Assembly (NCBI GenBank): GCA_021234155.1
Contig: JAJEKV010000063.1
Coordinates: 3,356,797-3,420,796 of the forward strand
DNA from: Isoetes taiwanensis
Lineage: Eukaryota > Streptophyta > Lycopodiopsida > Isoetales > Isoetaceae
Direction of reading: 5' to 3'
DNA: 64,000 nt
The notes beneath the pieces are model-generated. The model saw nothing but the letters and a program-made list of their open reading frames with translations, was not told where the DNA came from and did no database searches. The position numbers were made by a program, and so were the translations under genes. Below, one piece after another: positions 23,011 to 33,941 of the stretch; position 1 is the stretch's first letter, and each line of letters opens with the position of its first letter.

Positions 23011-23370
23011 TGAACTTATTAGGCATGCACAGGGTGGCTCCACTATGAACTCCATGTGTTTACATGTTGTTGTTTCGCTTTTTCCTCAGATGGGCTTGAG
23101 AGAACCCTTCCGGTTTTATATTGTGGAAATAATAAGTTTGTTTCTGTTTTAAATGTCGTGTTGAATGTGTTTCAGCAGCATGGAGATGCTTGACAGGTAT
23201 GATTGCTTTGTCAGCCTCAATTTGACACACGTGGTTTGCAGACATTTGTGTGACATCTGCTTGAGCGCGACCGTCATTGTAATAATATGGCCTAAATTTC
23301 CAATGCTTTTTTTTTTTGAGACAATATGTTGGTACCGACTTGTTTCATTAGTTGGTGGGTTGGGCCCCTA

Positions 23371-23407
23371 GGCATACTAGGCATCCCTCTTCGATTCCTA
23401 GTATGCC
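23371..23407. repeat. Perfect 11-bp inverted repeat
   Basis: ggcatactagg (23371-23381) pairs exactly with cctagtatgcc (23397-23407). Just downstream, ggttcgactcccc at 23431-23443 resembles a tRNA B box or T arm, so this may be part of a tRNA-derived SINE. Confidence 0.5.
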
Positions 23408-23524
23408 CGATGAGCGCCGAACTTCTACCGGGTTCGACTCCCCGCTCTCATAATTATTTATTTGGTCAAACTAGCAATTTCGAGATGTTGTATTTATTCA
23501 ATGGTTTGGTTGAATGTTAGGGGT

Positions 23525-23560
23525 AAGTCAAATATGGGGGTTTTGACCCCATCTTGACTT
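23525..23560. repeat. Imperfect hairpin
   Basis: aagtcaaatatgggg pairs with ccccatcttgactt across a 7-base loop, with one bulged base. Confidence 0.5.
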
Positions 23561-23667
23561 GCACTTGAGGGCTGGAATTCCGCCCCATGGCATATGCTGT
23601 GAAATATGCCAGGATCGGATGGTAAAAAAAAATTAATAGACACCCCAAATGATAATCTAAATAAACA

Positions 23668-23773
23668 TAACTAAATAGAGACATGAACAAAATAATGCTT
23701 TATGAGATACTTTGTATATTTTGAGTTTTCTCACCCTGAAACGGTTTTGTATTGTTCATGGAAGCAACAGATA
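23668..23773 (-). repeat. Second copy of the Helitron 5' end
   Basis: About 105 bp, roughly 95% identical to 27088-27192. Read on the minus strand both copies begin A|TCTGTTGCTTCC, as a Helitron 5' end (TC, inserted after A) would. This copy lies just outside the 3' end of the Helitron at 23789, so it is best explained as the start of a second, largely lost Helitron placed head to tail. Confidence 0.55.
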
Positions 23774-23788
23774 CAAAAGAAATGCATA

Positions 23789-26700
23789 CTAGTAAACGTG
23801 TGCCCGGCGTTGCCGGGCTAATGTCCTGGGCATGTGCTTTTTCTTGGCCTTTAAAACCCTAGTAAATATGTGCCCCAAACATCTATATGTTCAATTTTGA
23901 CGTTATTTGCTTTTGTAAAAAAATTTGTTATTGAAATAATATAATCTTTGCGTTCATGGATTTCAATAGAGAAAACAATGTTTATAAGGAATGTAGGAGA
24001 TAGTTTAATCTACCATTGAAGACAGGAAATCTGGAAAGACAAATCCAAAATTGATGTTAAAAATGTCACTCTTAGAAGTAGTTAAGTACATCAATAAGAA
24101 ATAAGCACAAAAAATATATAAAACACAAAATATTGTCTTGGCTCATTGATATTTTAGTTCACGATGGAACTCTAAATATACATCTCCACATGGCGCACAT
24201 CACCAAGGGCCTAATGTTGTACTTCGTTGGATGCTCACGTGATATATATTCTCCTACGGATAACATCCTAGCCGGGTAAAAGTGAAATGTACAAAGCGAA
24301 GTCATTGATTCAACTGCCCATGACTTCTCAATGACATCGAGCACATGAGACAACTCATCCCGAAGGTAGGCTCGCATAACGAATCGATACCGCATCGAAA
24401 GAAATGATTTGTAGACCCTAAAACGTGTTCCATTACATATTCCAATGCGTGTGAGTTCTTTGCTACCAAAACACCAATTCACCAAAGGTAATGTGTCGCT
24501 TCTCATCCGATAACATGTTCTGGACAAACAATCGGGTTAGTCAAAAGCACTACATTACCCGATAAAATAGATATACATGTTCTCTAGTCTCCATACCTCT
24601 CTCATAGCACATCCGTAAACAACGCTCCTGGATAAACTTGAGCAAACAGAAGTCATCAATTAGTTGGATAAAAGCCCCAACTTGACAACCTCATCAGCAG
24701 TTAAATATTTCATTGAGCTTTGCAATGAGCTCCTCAACTTCCACGCCATACCCCAATGCACATGAGCATGGTATTTTCGCTCCCCATACCATGATCCAAG
24801 AGCTGATGACATAAGTAACACGGGAGATGTGGTAGCTCCTATCACCCTTTAGGCATTCGGCGACATGGTGACCGAAGACATACCACGGGACCAAAATACG
24901 CACCATCTACATGAATGAAGATGCAAGTAAGTAAGATAAAAATAAAAGAAAGAAAGAAAGTAGAAGATATCAATGAGAACAAAGAGAAATTAGAAGTGAT
25001 TTGTAAGTATTAAACTCACACTTAGAGGAGTTCTTTGTATACTATATTTGTTGTATATCGTGATCTGTCGACATCTCTTGAAGCATCTCCATCCTTCGAT
25101 AGAATGAGTACCTTTATACCTTGGATTCCTTGAGCTCTCGAGAGTGCCACATAGAGTTGTCCGTGACTGAATACTGGATTTGGCAAATACAAACCCACCA
25201 TTTTCATTGTTTGGCCTTGGGACTTGTTGATTGTCATACCAAAAGCTGGACGCAATGGAAATTGGGATGCGCCAAACCGAAATGGGAGTTCTCAAGATTA
25301 TTGGGCACCAAAGGTATTCTAAATATGAACACTCGCCTCCAATATTCTTTCCAAAGGACAATCTCAAGCATCTATAGCTCCTTCCCAATGAATGTATAAT
25401 GAGGCGAGTGCCATTGTAGAGTCCCTTACGTAGAAACAGACCTCAATAACATGACAATCATGCCAACCTTCAAAGTTAATTGATGAGGAGGCATCCCACC
25501 CTGAGTTTGTGCATTCAAAAATTGATAGGATAGACCCCCTCCATTCTCATTAACAAATCGATCAAGATCAGAATAATCAATAGGTGCAAAGTAAACCACT
25601 CACATCCCTCTTTGTTTACTTCATCAACATCATCATTCAAGCATGTAAGTATACCCCTTTGCACCCAATAGGACACACTTCCATAATTCGTTGAAACATC
25701 GTGGAATGTCACGGCTAGCAAGTCATTTAAGTCTTGGGACTTCACACAAATCTCTTCGAAGGCGATCACATCCGGATCCAATATTGGAAAAACGTGGTCT
25801 CAAGTCCATCTCCAACTCGTAAAAGATACTCGCAGAACGCTTTTGCTCTTCCTCGCTCTCTTCCCCAATAATCGCTCATGACTCGCATATTTACGTTAAG
25901 CTTATGTTCCTCGACATGATCCCATATGTAAGAGCATTTCAAGGAAGCATGCACAATTTGGGGGCGATTTCCTGGAACCACGTGGTGGAAGGCGAAAAAT
26001 CTCCTCCCAAAACAACAATGAGTCCCCAAACAATTTGTCACATGACATCACGCCACGGAGTGTTCTATCCAAAGGTTTCATAAACATATTTATGCATCAT
26101 TGGGGCCTCATCCCATATAATCATGCGAAGTCGCTCTTATCAATTTTGCCAACTCCGGACCGCTTTGGAATATTGCAACGCTGACGCCTCATCTATGTTT
26201 ATCGGTATGTTGAACCTTGAATGTGCAAAGGCGCCACCCTTCAATAAGGTGGATGCAATTCCTCAAGACGAACCGCCAAAGGTAATGAAACCTTTGGCAC
26301 GTAACATAAGACAACATGGTGTTAAAAAGAAAACTTTTTCCCGAGCCGCCGCACCATGAACGAAAACACCCCGGCCCTTTTCTAACATCACATGCTCATC
26401 GATCACACGGCCGAAGACAACACGTTGGTCGTGATATAAGCGGGCCCACAGCCTTCTTGCACCTCTACCATATCTTCTTGAAACACCTCATCCCAAATAT
26501 CATATATGGATCTATTGCACGCCAGAAGAATGAAATCAAACTCCCCTTAAGGATCGCCTGACGTAGTTCATATGATCTTCAATGTCTAGAAGTGCCATGT
26601 CAAATAATTGATCGCACATATTTACACTTTGATCTTCTCGCGAACCCTTCAGGCCTCATGCAAGAAGTCATCGATCATAGAAAGCTTGACTTCTTTCCAC

Positions 26701-27190
26701 AGCTTGTAGTGGATTCGATGGTTCACAATTTATAAGGATCATGGCGCAACATGTGCCGCAGAATTGTGGTGGCATGCCCCATGCCGCCGCTTTGAAGAGA
26801 CTCAAGCCATTCTCGGTGTCATCAATGGCAACCCACGACGCAATGCAAGCTTTTTATATGTTGCACACAACTCCCCGCCAAAAGAGCGTGAATCTTCAAA
26901 ACTAATTGCACCTGTCACGCCGGTCAATCAGAGTCGTAGAATAGTATCGCTTCTCCTTCAAGGATTAACAAAGTACATGCCCAATAGTGGGAAACTTCGG
27001 GTATTCTCTCTCGACCTTCCATTTTCGACCGGGTTGATCGTGAGGTAAATTTTTAGGAAAATCATGATAGAGCAATTGAGTAGCCTCTAACTAAATAGAG
27101 ACATGAACAAAATAATGCTTTTATGAGATACTTTGTATATTTTGAGTTTTCACCCCTAAAACGTTTTGTATTGTTCATGGAAGCAACAGA
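23789..27190 (-). mobile_element. Helitron remnant, 3.4 kb
   Basis: The 3' end is well formed on the minus strand: a hairpin gcccggcaacgccgggc, then acacgttta, then CTAG followed by T, a textbook Helitron terminus (at + 23789-23818). The 5' end is taken as the TC at 27190, preceded by A, supported by the repeated 105-bp end sequence. Inside is a decayed PIF1-like helicase. The Rep (HUH) domain that should precede the helicase is not recognisable in the 700 bases available, so this is an internally deleted, dead copy. Confidence 0.75.
25022..26430 (-). pseudogene. Helitron PIF1-like helicase remnant
   Basis: Minus-strand blocks in order: EKGRGVFVHGAAAREKVFFL (about 26390), where the P-loop GGTGKT has been lost; LLKGGAFAHSRFNIPINIDE (about 26210); MIIWDEAPMMHKYVYET with Walker B intact (about 26120); NRPQIVHASLKCSYIWDHV and LNVNMRVMS (about 25950); FCEYLLRVGDG (about 25820); and [20 protein letters not shown] with [10 protein letters not shown] (25240-25140), the terminal helicase motifs. 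Stops and frameshifts fall between them. Minus-strand frames at 24906-24159 lie after the helicase and were not recognised. Confidence 0.85.
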
Positions 27191-27192
27191 TA
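27088..27192 (-). repeat. Helitron 5' terminal repeat
   Basis: Direct repeat of 23668-23773 (see there). It forms the presumed 5' end of the 3.4-kb Helitron. Confidence 0.55.
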
Positions 27193-27960
27193 ATGCACGG
27201 CACACCTCGCCCCGACATCGCGCATTTTACCCTAAAATTATAGCAATTTTTCCGCCACTTCTTTTCCGCCTATTATTTCCTCGCCATTCCGCCGCTTCCA
27301 TTCTTCGCTTCCGCCGCCTAATTCAGTCATACTGCGATGGGCTTTGGCTATGGCGATCGTGGGTAACGGTGGAGCCGGTGGATTAAACGCCATGTTCGCT
27401 CAAGATGGATTCGCTGGGTAAGATGGATTTGTTCGCTCGCTTCGGGGCCGCCTAAGGATTTCTTTTGCGCCGCTTCAAGGACCGCCTGCATCTTCGCACT
27501 TGCTTCGACCGCAAATGGGCGATGCAAATGGGCAAATAAACCTTTTTCCTTCTTCTTATCAACGGATTGAAAGGGAAAACCCCGCTCGTCGGTAATCGTG
27601 GCCAGGTGGAATTACGTCCCCGCATTCACGGGAGCATCACCGGGTAGGCTTCTCGGCGGCGTTGCCGCCTCGCTGCTGGCACTTTCAGCGTTCACGCCGT
27701 GCGCCGCCGCCTCGAAGTATTCCACACGGGGCGTACGCCTCTGCCCCGTGAATTACGCAGTCCAAAAGAAATGCCGTAGGGGAATTCCACGCCCCCGGTT
27801 CACGGTGATGAGTACGCCAAGCACCAGGCGGCGCGACGAAGCGGCGAAAGCCGCTGAAAGGCGCCACGAGGGTCAAGGTCACGAGGAATATTCCGAGGGG
27901 ATGCCCGAGGGGCTTAGATTCTTTACTTAATCCCACGCAGGGTGGGATTACTTAACGTAG
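27193..27960. other. GC-rich island with no recognised gene
   Basis: Clearly richer in C and G, and in CpG, than its surroundings. A 110-residue frame at 27598-27930 (+) is Ala/Arg-rich and has no domain; an 83-residue frame runs antisense. Both are likely chance products of composition. It could be the CpG-rich promoter of the recombinase gene downstream, or a captured segment. Confidence 0.35.
27928..27950. repeat. Palindrome flanking the recombinase region, left
   Basis: taatcccac and gtgggatta pair over a 5-base loop. A related sequence (gtaatcccaccc, then ttacgtggattacgg) is at 31409-31435. Together they bracket the tyrosine recombinase remnant. Confidence 0.4.
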
Positions 27961-28043
27961 CATTTTTTTTTTCCCCGCCATTCTACGAGCCTATTCTCAC
28001 GGTGATAGTGGCGCTAAGCTTCTTCCATCGGCCCTGAGGTACT

Positions 28044-28420
28044 GTTAGTTAGATAGGATTTTGTTAAAGAAATTTTCATGTTCTCAAGTTTCTTGAAACT
28101 TGTTCAGTTTTTGGAGCAGAGTAAGCACTTCCCAAGCTTCTTCAGGCGACTTTTGTTCTCGGCTTTTTTGTTTGGTGAGGATACGCTTGAAGAATCTGTT
28201 TATTCTGCTGTTTTCTTGTAAATCTAACTTGTTCTTTCTGTTTTTTGTTAGGTTCTTGGTTCTGATCAGTTCCGGTGAGGCGCCGTGTTAGTTAGATAGC
28301 ATTTTGTTAAAGAAATTTCATGTTCTTCAAGTTTCTTGAAACTTGTTCGAGTTTTTTGGAGTAGAGGCACTTCCGGGCAGCTTCTGGCGACTTTGTTCTG
28401 GCAGCTCGATTTGTTCTGGC
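28044..28420 (+). repeat. Tandem duplication upstream of the recombinase
   Basis: Two units begin gttagttagatag at 28044 and 28287, a period of 243. About 125 bp are recognisably shared, including the small inverted repeat caagtttcttgaaacttg. The units lie in the presumed 5' UTR or promoter. A shorter duplication, gagtctgttgttgtgctc in two copies, follows at 28503-28538. Confidence 0.7.
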
Positions 28421-28750
28421 AGGTAATCTTTAGTTTTATTTAGTGAGTGATTTATCTATGGATTTCTTTATGTTTATGCTTGCATTACTTTTACAGATTT
28501 GAGAGTCTGTTGTTGTGCTCGAGTCTGTTGTTGTGCTCAACTATAAGGAAGACATCTGTGGATCCTTCTGCAAGACAAATTTTAGGTCAGTAATCCTTGT
28601 GCTAGGGTTAGTTTAGTGGTTTGGTTTAGTTTAGTTTAGTTTTAGTTTAGTGTTTAAGTTCGGCTAGGGTAACTAATGTTGTTTTCTTTTTATGTATGGT
28701 GCAGGTTCAGTTGTGTTGTAAACAGCAGGTGTTAAGACTGACTTGTTATT

Positions 28751-30336
28751 ATGTCTGTTATGCAACCAGTATGTTTAACATGCTTGTTTGTCATAATAGC
28801 AAATATGGGAGAGAGTTCTCAGCCAAGTTTCTGTCTGGTACCTGGAGAGGGTTCTTTAGTGATGCCTTCAAGTCCTGTTACAATGGAAGAAAGTCAAAGC
28901 ATCCTAGCAGAGTTTGCTGTTGGTGACAGTAGTAGCGATGAGGAATATGATGCGAAGGAGAATTGGCTTCCACTTGATGAGGATTTATTGTCTGAAGCTT
29001 TGAATGGTGGTCCTGAGCGGTCAAAGAGTGTTAATAGCTGGGCGAGAAGAAGATTTGATGAGTGGAGGAAGGATTTTGGTTTAGATGTTTCTATTCCGAT
29101 TGAGAAGTTGAGTTTGGTTGACCTGAACAAGATGTTGACGAGGTTTATTCTTCAGGTAACATTTCGTTTATTGTTTTGTTTATTTTTTTTTGTTTTGTAT
29201 TTTATATTCTGATATCTTTGTTATGTTTTTCTAATAGGCTAAAAAGAAGAATGGAAAGATGTATCCACCCGGAACGTAAGTTTTCTTTGTCATTTGTTAT
29301 TTTCATTTTTATTATTTTCTTTTTTTGTTGTAATTTATTATCTGTTCTTGTTTCCTTTACCGCGTTCTTCTTTTTTGTTTCATAGGCTTAACTCTCTATT
29401 GAGAGGTATCGGCAGATTGTTCGTGAGAGAGCACAGAGAGTTCAAGGGGAGACTGGTGTGTTCGAGCCTCCATTTAATATCTTGTATGACCCTATATTTA
29501 CGCAGACTATGGATGCGCGCTTTGTCACAGGTTAAGAAGTTGAGACAAGATGGAAATTACGAAACCTAAGAAGAAAGCACTGGCCATAACCTTCGCTTTA
29601 GAAAAGGATATTTTAGATGACATAGATCATCGATGACACATCGCATGTGTTGTATAAAAAGGCTTTTCTATTACATGGTTACACGCTTTGGGATTAGAGG
29701 AAACAAAGAGTTGTGGAGAGTAAAGGATTGTGACATGACTCTTGAGGTCAATGATGGTGGAGAGTTGGTCAAATACGGGAACGATTGAGTAAGAATCATA
29801 ATCCAACGCCACAAAGTATGAAGATCATCACTTTCACAACCTCGCTTTTGGACATACGAAGCTGATTTTGTAATCGACATATAAGCGCGATATTCGACAC
29901 TTGCCCGGGCGAAAAGAAAATAATTCCATGCCACGCCCTTTTTTCTACAGCCTATTCCTAGGTATAAAAAAAAATGTAAGTTTCTAATTCTTTTCTTTGT
30001 TTTTAATTGATTGTTCTCATAATGTTTGTGTTAATGTTTCGCATGTTTCTTTTCTTTTAATTGTTTGTTCGCCTAATTGACCGCCCTTGAGTGTTAATGT
30101 TTTAATTTCGTTTTTTAATTCAGGTTTTCTCGCTTTCGTGTGGTATGCCGACACCCGCTGGTATTAATTCTATTACGGCGGGCTCAATACAATGGCGTCA
30201 ACAATCCATCCTCCGACAATCAAGTCTCGCAAATAAGTCCCGGCAGGTTTCATTAGTTTCACGCCTTTCACCGCTAGTGTTCCTTCCGACGTAGGGCATG
30301 GCAATTACCGGGCATAGAAGCGCCGTGTTATGAGAG
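28751..30336 (+). pseudogene. Crypton/KIAA1958-like (DUF3504) tyrosine recombinase, decayed
   Basis: Exons: 28751-29155, 29238-29275, 29386-29961 and 30124-30336, with GT-AG borders; the first three join in phase. After an acidic N-terminus the protein reads VNSWARRRFDEWRKDFGL, IEKLSLVDLNKMLTRFILQ, AKKKNGKMYPPGT and LNSLLRGIGRLFVRE, the order and words of the DUF3504 core (FxxW, LN..L..F, KKDG..YPP.TL). Exon 3 then shifts frame (FEPPFNILYDPIF; KPKKKALAITFALEKDIL; YKKAFLLHGYTLGIRGNKEL, where the Arg before GNKEL matches the first catalytic Arg). The last exon holds TPAGINSITAG, then an NKSRQVS stretch in place of TNHSxR, then GHGNYR and CYER, matching the GH...Y end of the fold. At least four frameshifts make it a pseudogene. 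Final coding bases may lie at 30590-30930. Confidence 0.7.
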
Positions 30337-31518
30337 GTAATTCATAATTTATTTTGTTTGTTTTATCTATTTTGTTTTGTCTATTCTGCTTGCCTTTGGT
30401 AACATGTTTCTTTTGCAAAATACCGATCGAACCGAGAGTCGAAAATAAATGCATGTATGAATTTAATTAGTCAACCAATCAATTTCGATGGGCGATGCGT
30501 ATACAAGGATGTCCTTTCCGTAATGTCTTTGAACCTTCGTTGTTTTTGTTATTTCTTTTGTTATATTTTTTCCTTTCTCGCTTTTGCGATGAAGTTTCCA
30601 AGCGCATCGTCGTTGGGACTTCTTCCAGAACGCTCTTCAAGAATTGAATGGAAATGTGACAACATCAACAATTCTGCGGTTAAAGATAGTTCGCTTGCTA
30701 CCGGTTGTGATGATATGCGTTGGGAGGTGATGCTAGTGCTTTTGGCGATCAAGTACAAAAATGCATGACAGTACGTGAAAGTATGAGTGAGATTGTCGCT
30801 AAGCAAATTACCATTGAGAAGTCTCGAGATTGTTAGTAATCCCGCGGCTGCTTTTTGAGGTCGACGAGGACGATATGATGCGCCTTTTATGACGAAGCTT
30901 AGCAAGTGTTTCCCCGAAGTGCTAAAGCAATTGGGAAGTATTCAGTCCCGGCATTAACACTCAAGGAAGCTTCAATTTAACCCATTTATTAATATTGGAA
31001 TGGACATGAATCGGCTTTGTTGGAGCTATCGGAGCTATTACGAAAAGCGATGTGGAAGAAGAAAAATGAAGCCTGATATCTAGATCCAGTTTACTTTGAG
31101 CTGTGTTTTCTCTTTAATCAGAATGTTCAGTTGTTTCATAATGTTGAGTTGTTTTCAGAATTTTCAGAATGTTCAGTTGTTGAAACTATCAAATTGGTGA
31201 AACTATGAAACTATGATTTTGCTGTGTAACTGTAACTATGAAACTATGATTTTGCTGTGAAACTATGATTTTGAAATGCTGTGTAACTGTAATCTTTTAA
31301 TATTGTGAATCTTGTCTTGTTAATGTATGAAATAAAAGTAATGTTGTGAATCTTGTAATCTTGTGGTGGAGATAAAATTACTGGTTTTAAAATACACAGA
31401 AAAAGACAGTAATCCCACCCTTACGTGGATTACGGTAGCATATCATGATGTAATCTTCTATAGGACCAGTGCGCCATTCGACGATGAATTGTAAAACCTG
31501 CAAGTTATATTCCAAGGG
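30337..31518. other. 3' part of the recombinase region and AT-rich spacer
   Basis: 30590-30930 may hold a last, unrecognised exon. 31190-31275 carries several copies of gaaactatgattttgctgtg, a small tandem array. 31409-31435 holds the partner of the palindrome at 27928. Confidence 0.4.
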
Positions 31519-33360
31519 ATGGAAAGACTTGGTTTCAGTTCAACGCAGTGTTACAATAAAAAAGGTGCTCTGGTTTTGTACTCGGAAGAATGGTGGCATG
31601 TAGTTTTCCATTTCTATGTATTGGAGCAGACCCACTTAGGGTTCATGGCTTATAACTCTGGCATCTGTAATCTTTGGGCTGCGTCCTCCCAAAGTTGTAA
31701 CAATGCATATGGGCAAAGTGAAGAAATTGCTGTCCTTGGTATTGGAAAATGTTCGAAGGGAAGAAATTCCTTGGCAAGTAATCCCTATGTACAAAATGAA
31801 AGCACGCAACAGGAATCACGCCGGAGGCCATTGGACGTAATCAGCATCGTTTCTTCTCTTGTCAGGTATGGAAACTCAAAGAACTTATTAGAAGGAAAAC
31901 GGATTTATGATATCATCATAGAAAGTAGAGTAGAAGTAGATCCTTATATAGAGAATCATCTTGTACAAATGTATGGCAAATGTGGTGCTCTGCATGAAGC
32001 CTGGAATGTGTTTATTAACATGAGAAGGCGTAATGTGTTCTCTTGGAACATTATGATGGCAGCTTATGCCAAACAAGGTAGGCTTAAGGAGGCTTCCCAT
32101 CTTTTTGAAAACATGCCTCAAAGGAACTTAGTTTCTTGGAATTCTATGATTGCAGCTTATGCCCAGCAAGGGAAACTCATGATTGCTCTTGAACTCTTTC
32201 AGCAAATGCCTCGGGCGGGTGATCACATGGACTTCTTTGCTTTCAGGTTACATCCAAGAAAGACAACTTAAGCAAGCCCTTGAGCTCTTCTAACAAATGC
32301 CCGAGCGGAATATATTTTCTTGGACAACCATGATCATTGGTTATATTCAAAAGAGGCAGCTTGATAGGGCTCTCCAGCTCTTTGTACAAATGTAGTGACA
32401 TGGAATGTAATCCTTTCATGTTATGCTCAGCATGGACATCTTAAAGAAGTCCTCCAAATTTTTAAGCATATGCCACATCATGATGTCATTTCTTGGACTA
32501 TCATGGTTGAGGCTTATGCACATAACGGATTTCTGAGCAGGCATTTGCTCTATTTAAAGCAATGCCATGCAAAAATGTGGTTTCCTGGAATGCCATGCTT
32601 TCTGGTTATATTCGCAAGAATGCCTCAATGAAGCATTCAGTTGTTTGAACAGATGCCTGAAAGGGATATCACATCATGGAATGCAATGCTTGCAGGCTTT
32701 GTCCAGCAACATCTGTTTAAGGGAAGCCTTTCAACTATTTCATCAAATGCCTAAGCATGATGTCACATCATTAAATATAGTGCTTGCTGCACATGCCCAA
32801 TTGTGCAAACTGGGGATGCCGTTCGTTATTTTCAACAAATGTCAGAGCGGAATGTGTCATCATGGAATTCTATGCTTGCAATATATTCTCAGCATGGACA
32901 ACTGAAGGGATGCCCTTTGTATTTTTCGCCTAATGCCGCACGGGATATTGTCTCCTGGAATTGTATGATTGCTGCATTTGCCCAGCATGGTCAAGGAAAT
33001 CAAGCACTCCAGTTATGGAGCAGATGAAGCAGGAAGGGTTCACACCCAATGAAGCTACTTTTGCTAGCATCTTTTGGGGATGCAGCCATGACGGTCTCAT
33101 AGATGAGAGCTGCCACTGCTTTGTTTCAATGGCTTTAGACCATTTCATGGGACCTCAGCTGAGTTCTATACTTGTCAGGTTCTCCTTCTTGGATATCTAG
33201 GGCTGGCTTGACAGTGCAGAAGCATTAATCAATAATATTCCAATGCGGGCAGATGGTATCTCATGGATAACCTTGCTTGGGTCATGCACCCTTCATAGCT
33301 GTAATCAAACGGGGGTCTCTGACCAGAGTGTGAACAAAGTTGAATGCAACTGCAAGTAGT
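31519..33360 (+). pseudogene. PLS-class PPR protein, E-type, frameshifted
   Basis: PPR proteins bind organelle RNA through arrays of 31-36 residue helical repeats. The first frame (31519-32271) has intact repeats: ENHLVQMYGKCGALHEAWNV, NVFSWNIMMAAYAKQGRLKE and NLVSWNSMIAAYAQQGKL. The array continues in shifting frames to 33030 (VTWNVILSCYAQHGHLKEVL, DVISWTIMVEAYAHNGF, RDIVSWNCMIAAFAQHGQGN). It then shows an L-type repeat (GFTPNEATFASIFWGCSHDG) and an E-motif-like end (WLDSAEALINN, then ISWITLLGSC) to the stop at 33360. At least five frameshifts or stops interrupt it, so no single product is possible. There is no DYW domain. Its closest kin are the editing-factor type PPRs of land plants. Confidence 0.85.
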
Positions 33361-33730
33361 ACATAGGTGGCCGTGAAGCATGTTGTAAGAACAAAAATGT
33401 ATATGCGCCATCTACACCCCCTTTACACTCCCTCTTTCTCCCTCTATTCACAGTACAAAAATTCCTAAAATTCTAGACAGTCTTATAATTTAATACAATC
33501 TTCTGGTCAGATGCAACACAATTTCAAGTTTCAAACTACTACACAATGCGAAAGGTCTATGTCTCAACAAAACGTTAACAAACAAAATGGAAAATAGCAG
33601 CATATTTGCTATTTTCATGATCTTTATTGGAAGAGCATGTGCGAAACCTTTTATTTCTGTGTTTGTTTGTTACTTGCATGTTTTGACTTCGAAAATCCAC
33701 CTATTTTGTTGTAAGGAAAAAAAAATATAT

Positions 33731-33742
33731 ATACTATAAAAG
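33731..33742 (+). promoter_or_regulatory. TATA box of the LPR-type oxidase gene
   Basis: tatactataaaagg lies 200 bases upstream of the start codon, in the expected range for a promoter with a short 5' UTR. Confidence 0.5.
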
Positions 33743-33941
33743 GTGGAAAAAAGATATGATTGGATATTTGCTGGATTTGCACAACATCCTAAATGTGGCG
33801 CAATGTGCAACTTTCTTTTCAGTCGTGAACAAGAATCTAGGAGAGTTATGCGCCACTATTTTGCAACCACCATAGCTGAAAGGCTTATAAGCTTGCATGC
33901 CAGCTCTAATACGTTGATCCCTTCTTCTGCCCAGGTTAAGC

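Noticed and set aside
24159-24906. Helitron-carried RPA-like gene
   Set aside because: Minus-strand frames after the helicase are in the position where plant Helitrons may carry RPA genes, but no OB-fold signature could be recognised.
27598-27930. 110-residue Ala/Arg-rich frame
   Set aside because: Lies in a CpG-rich island where both strands are open by composition; no recognised domain or splice support.
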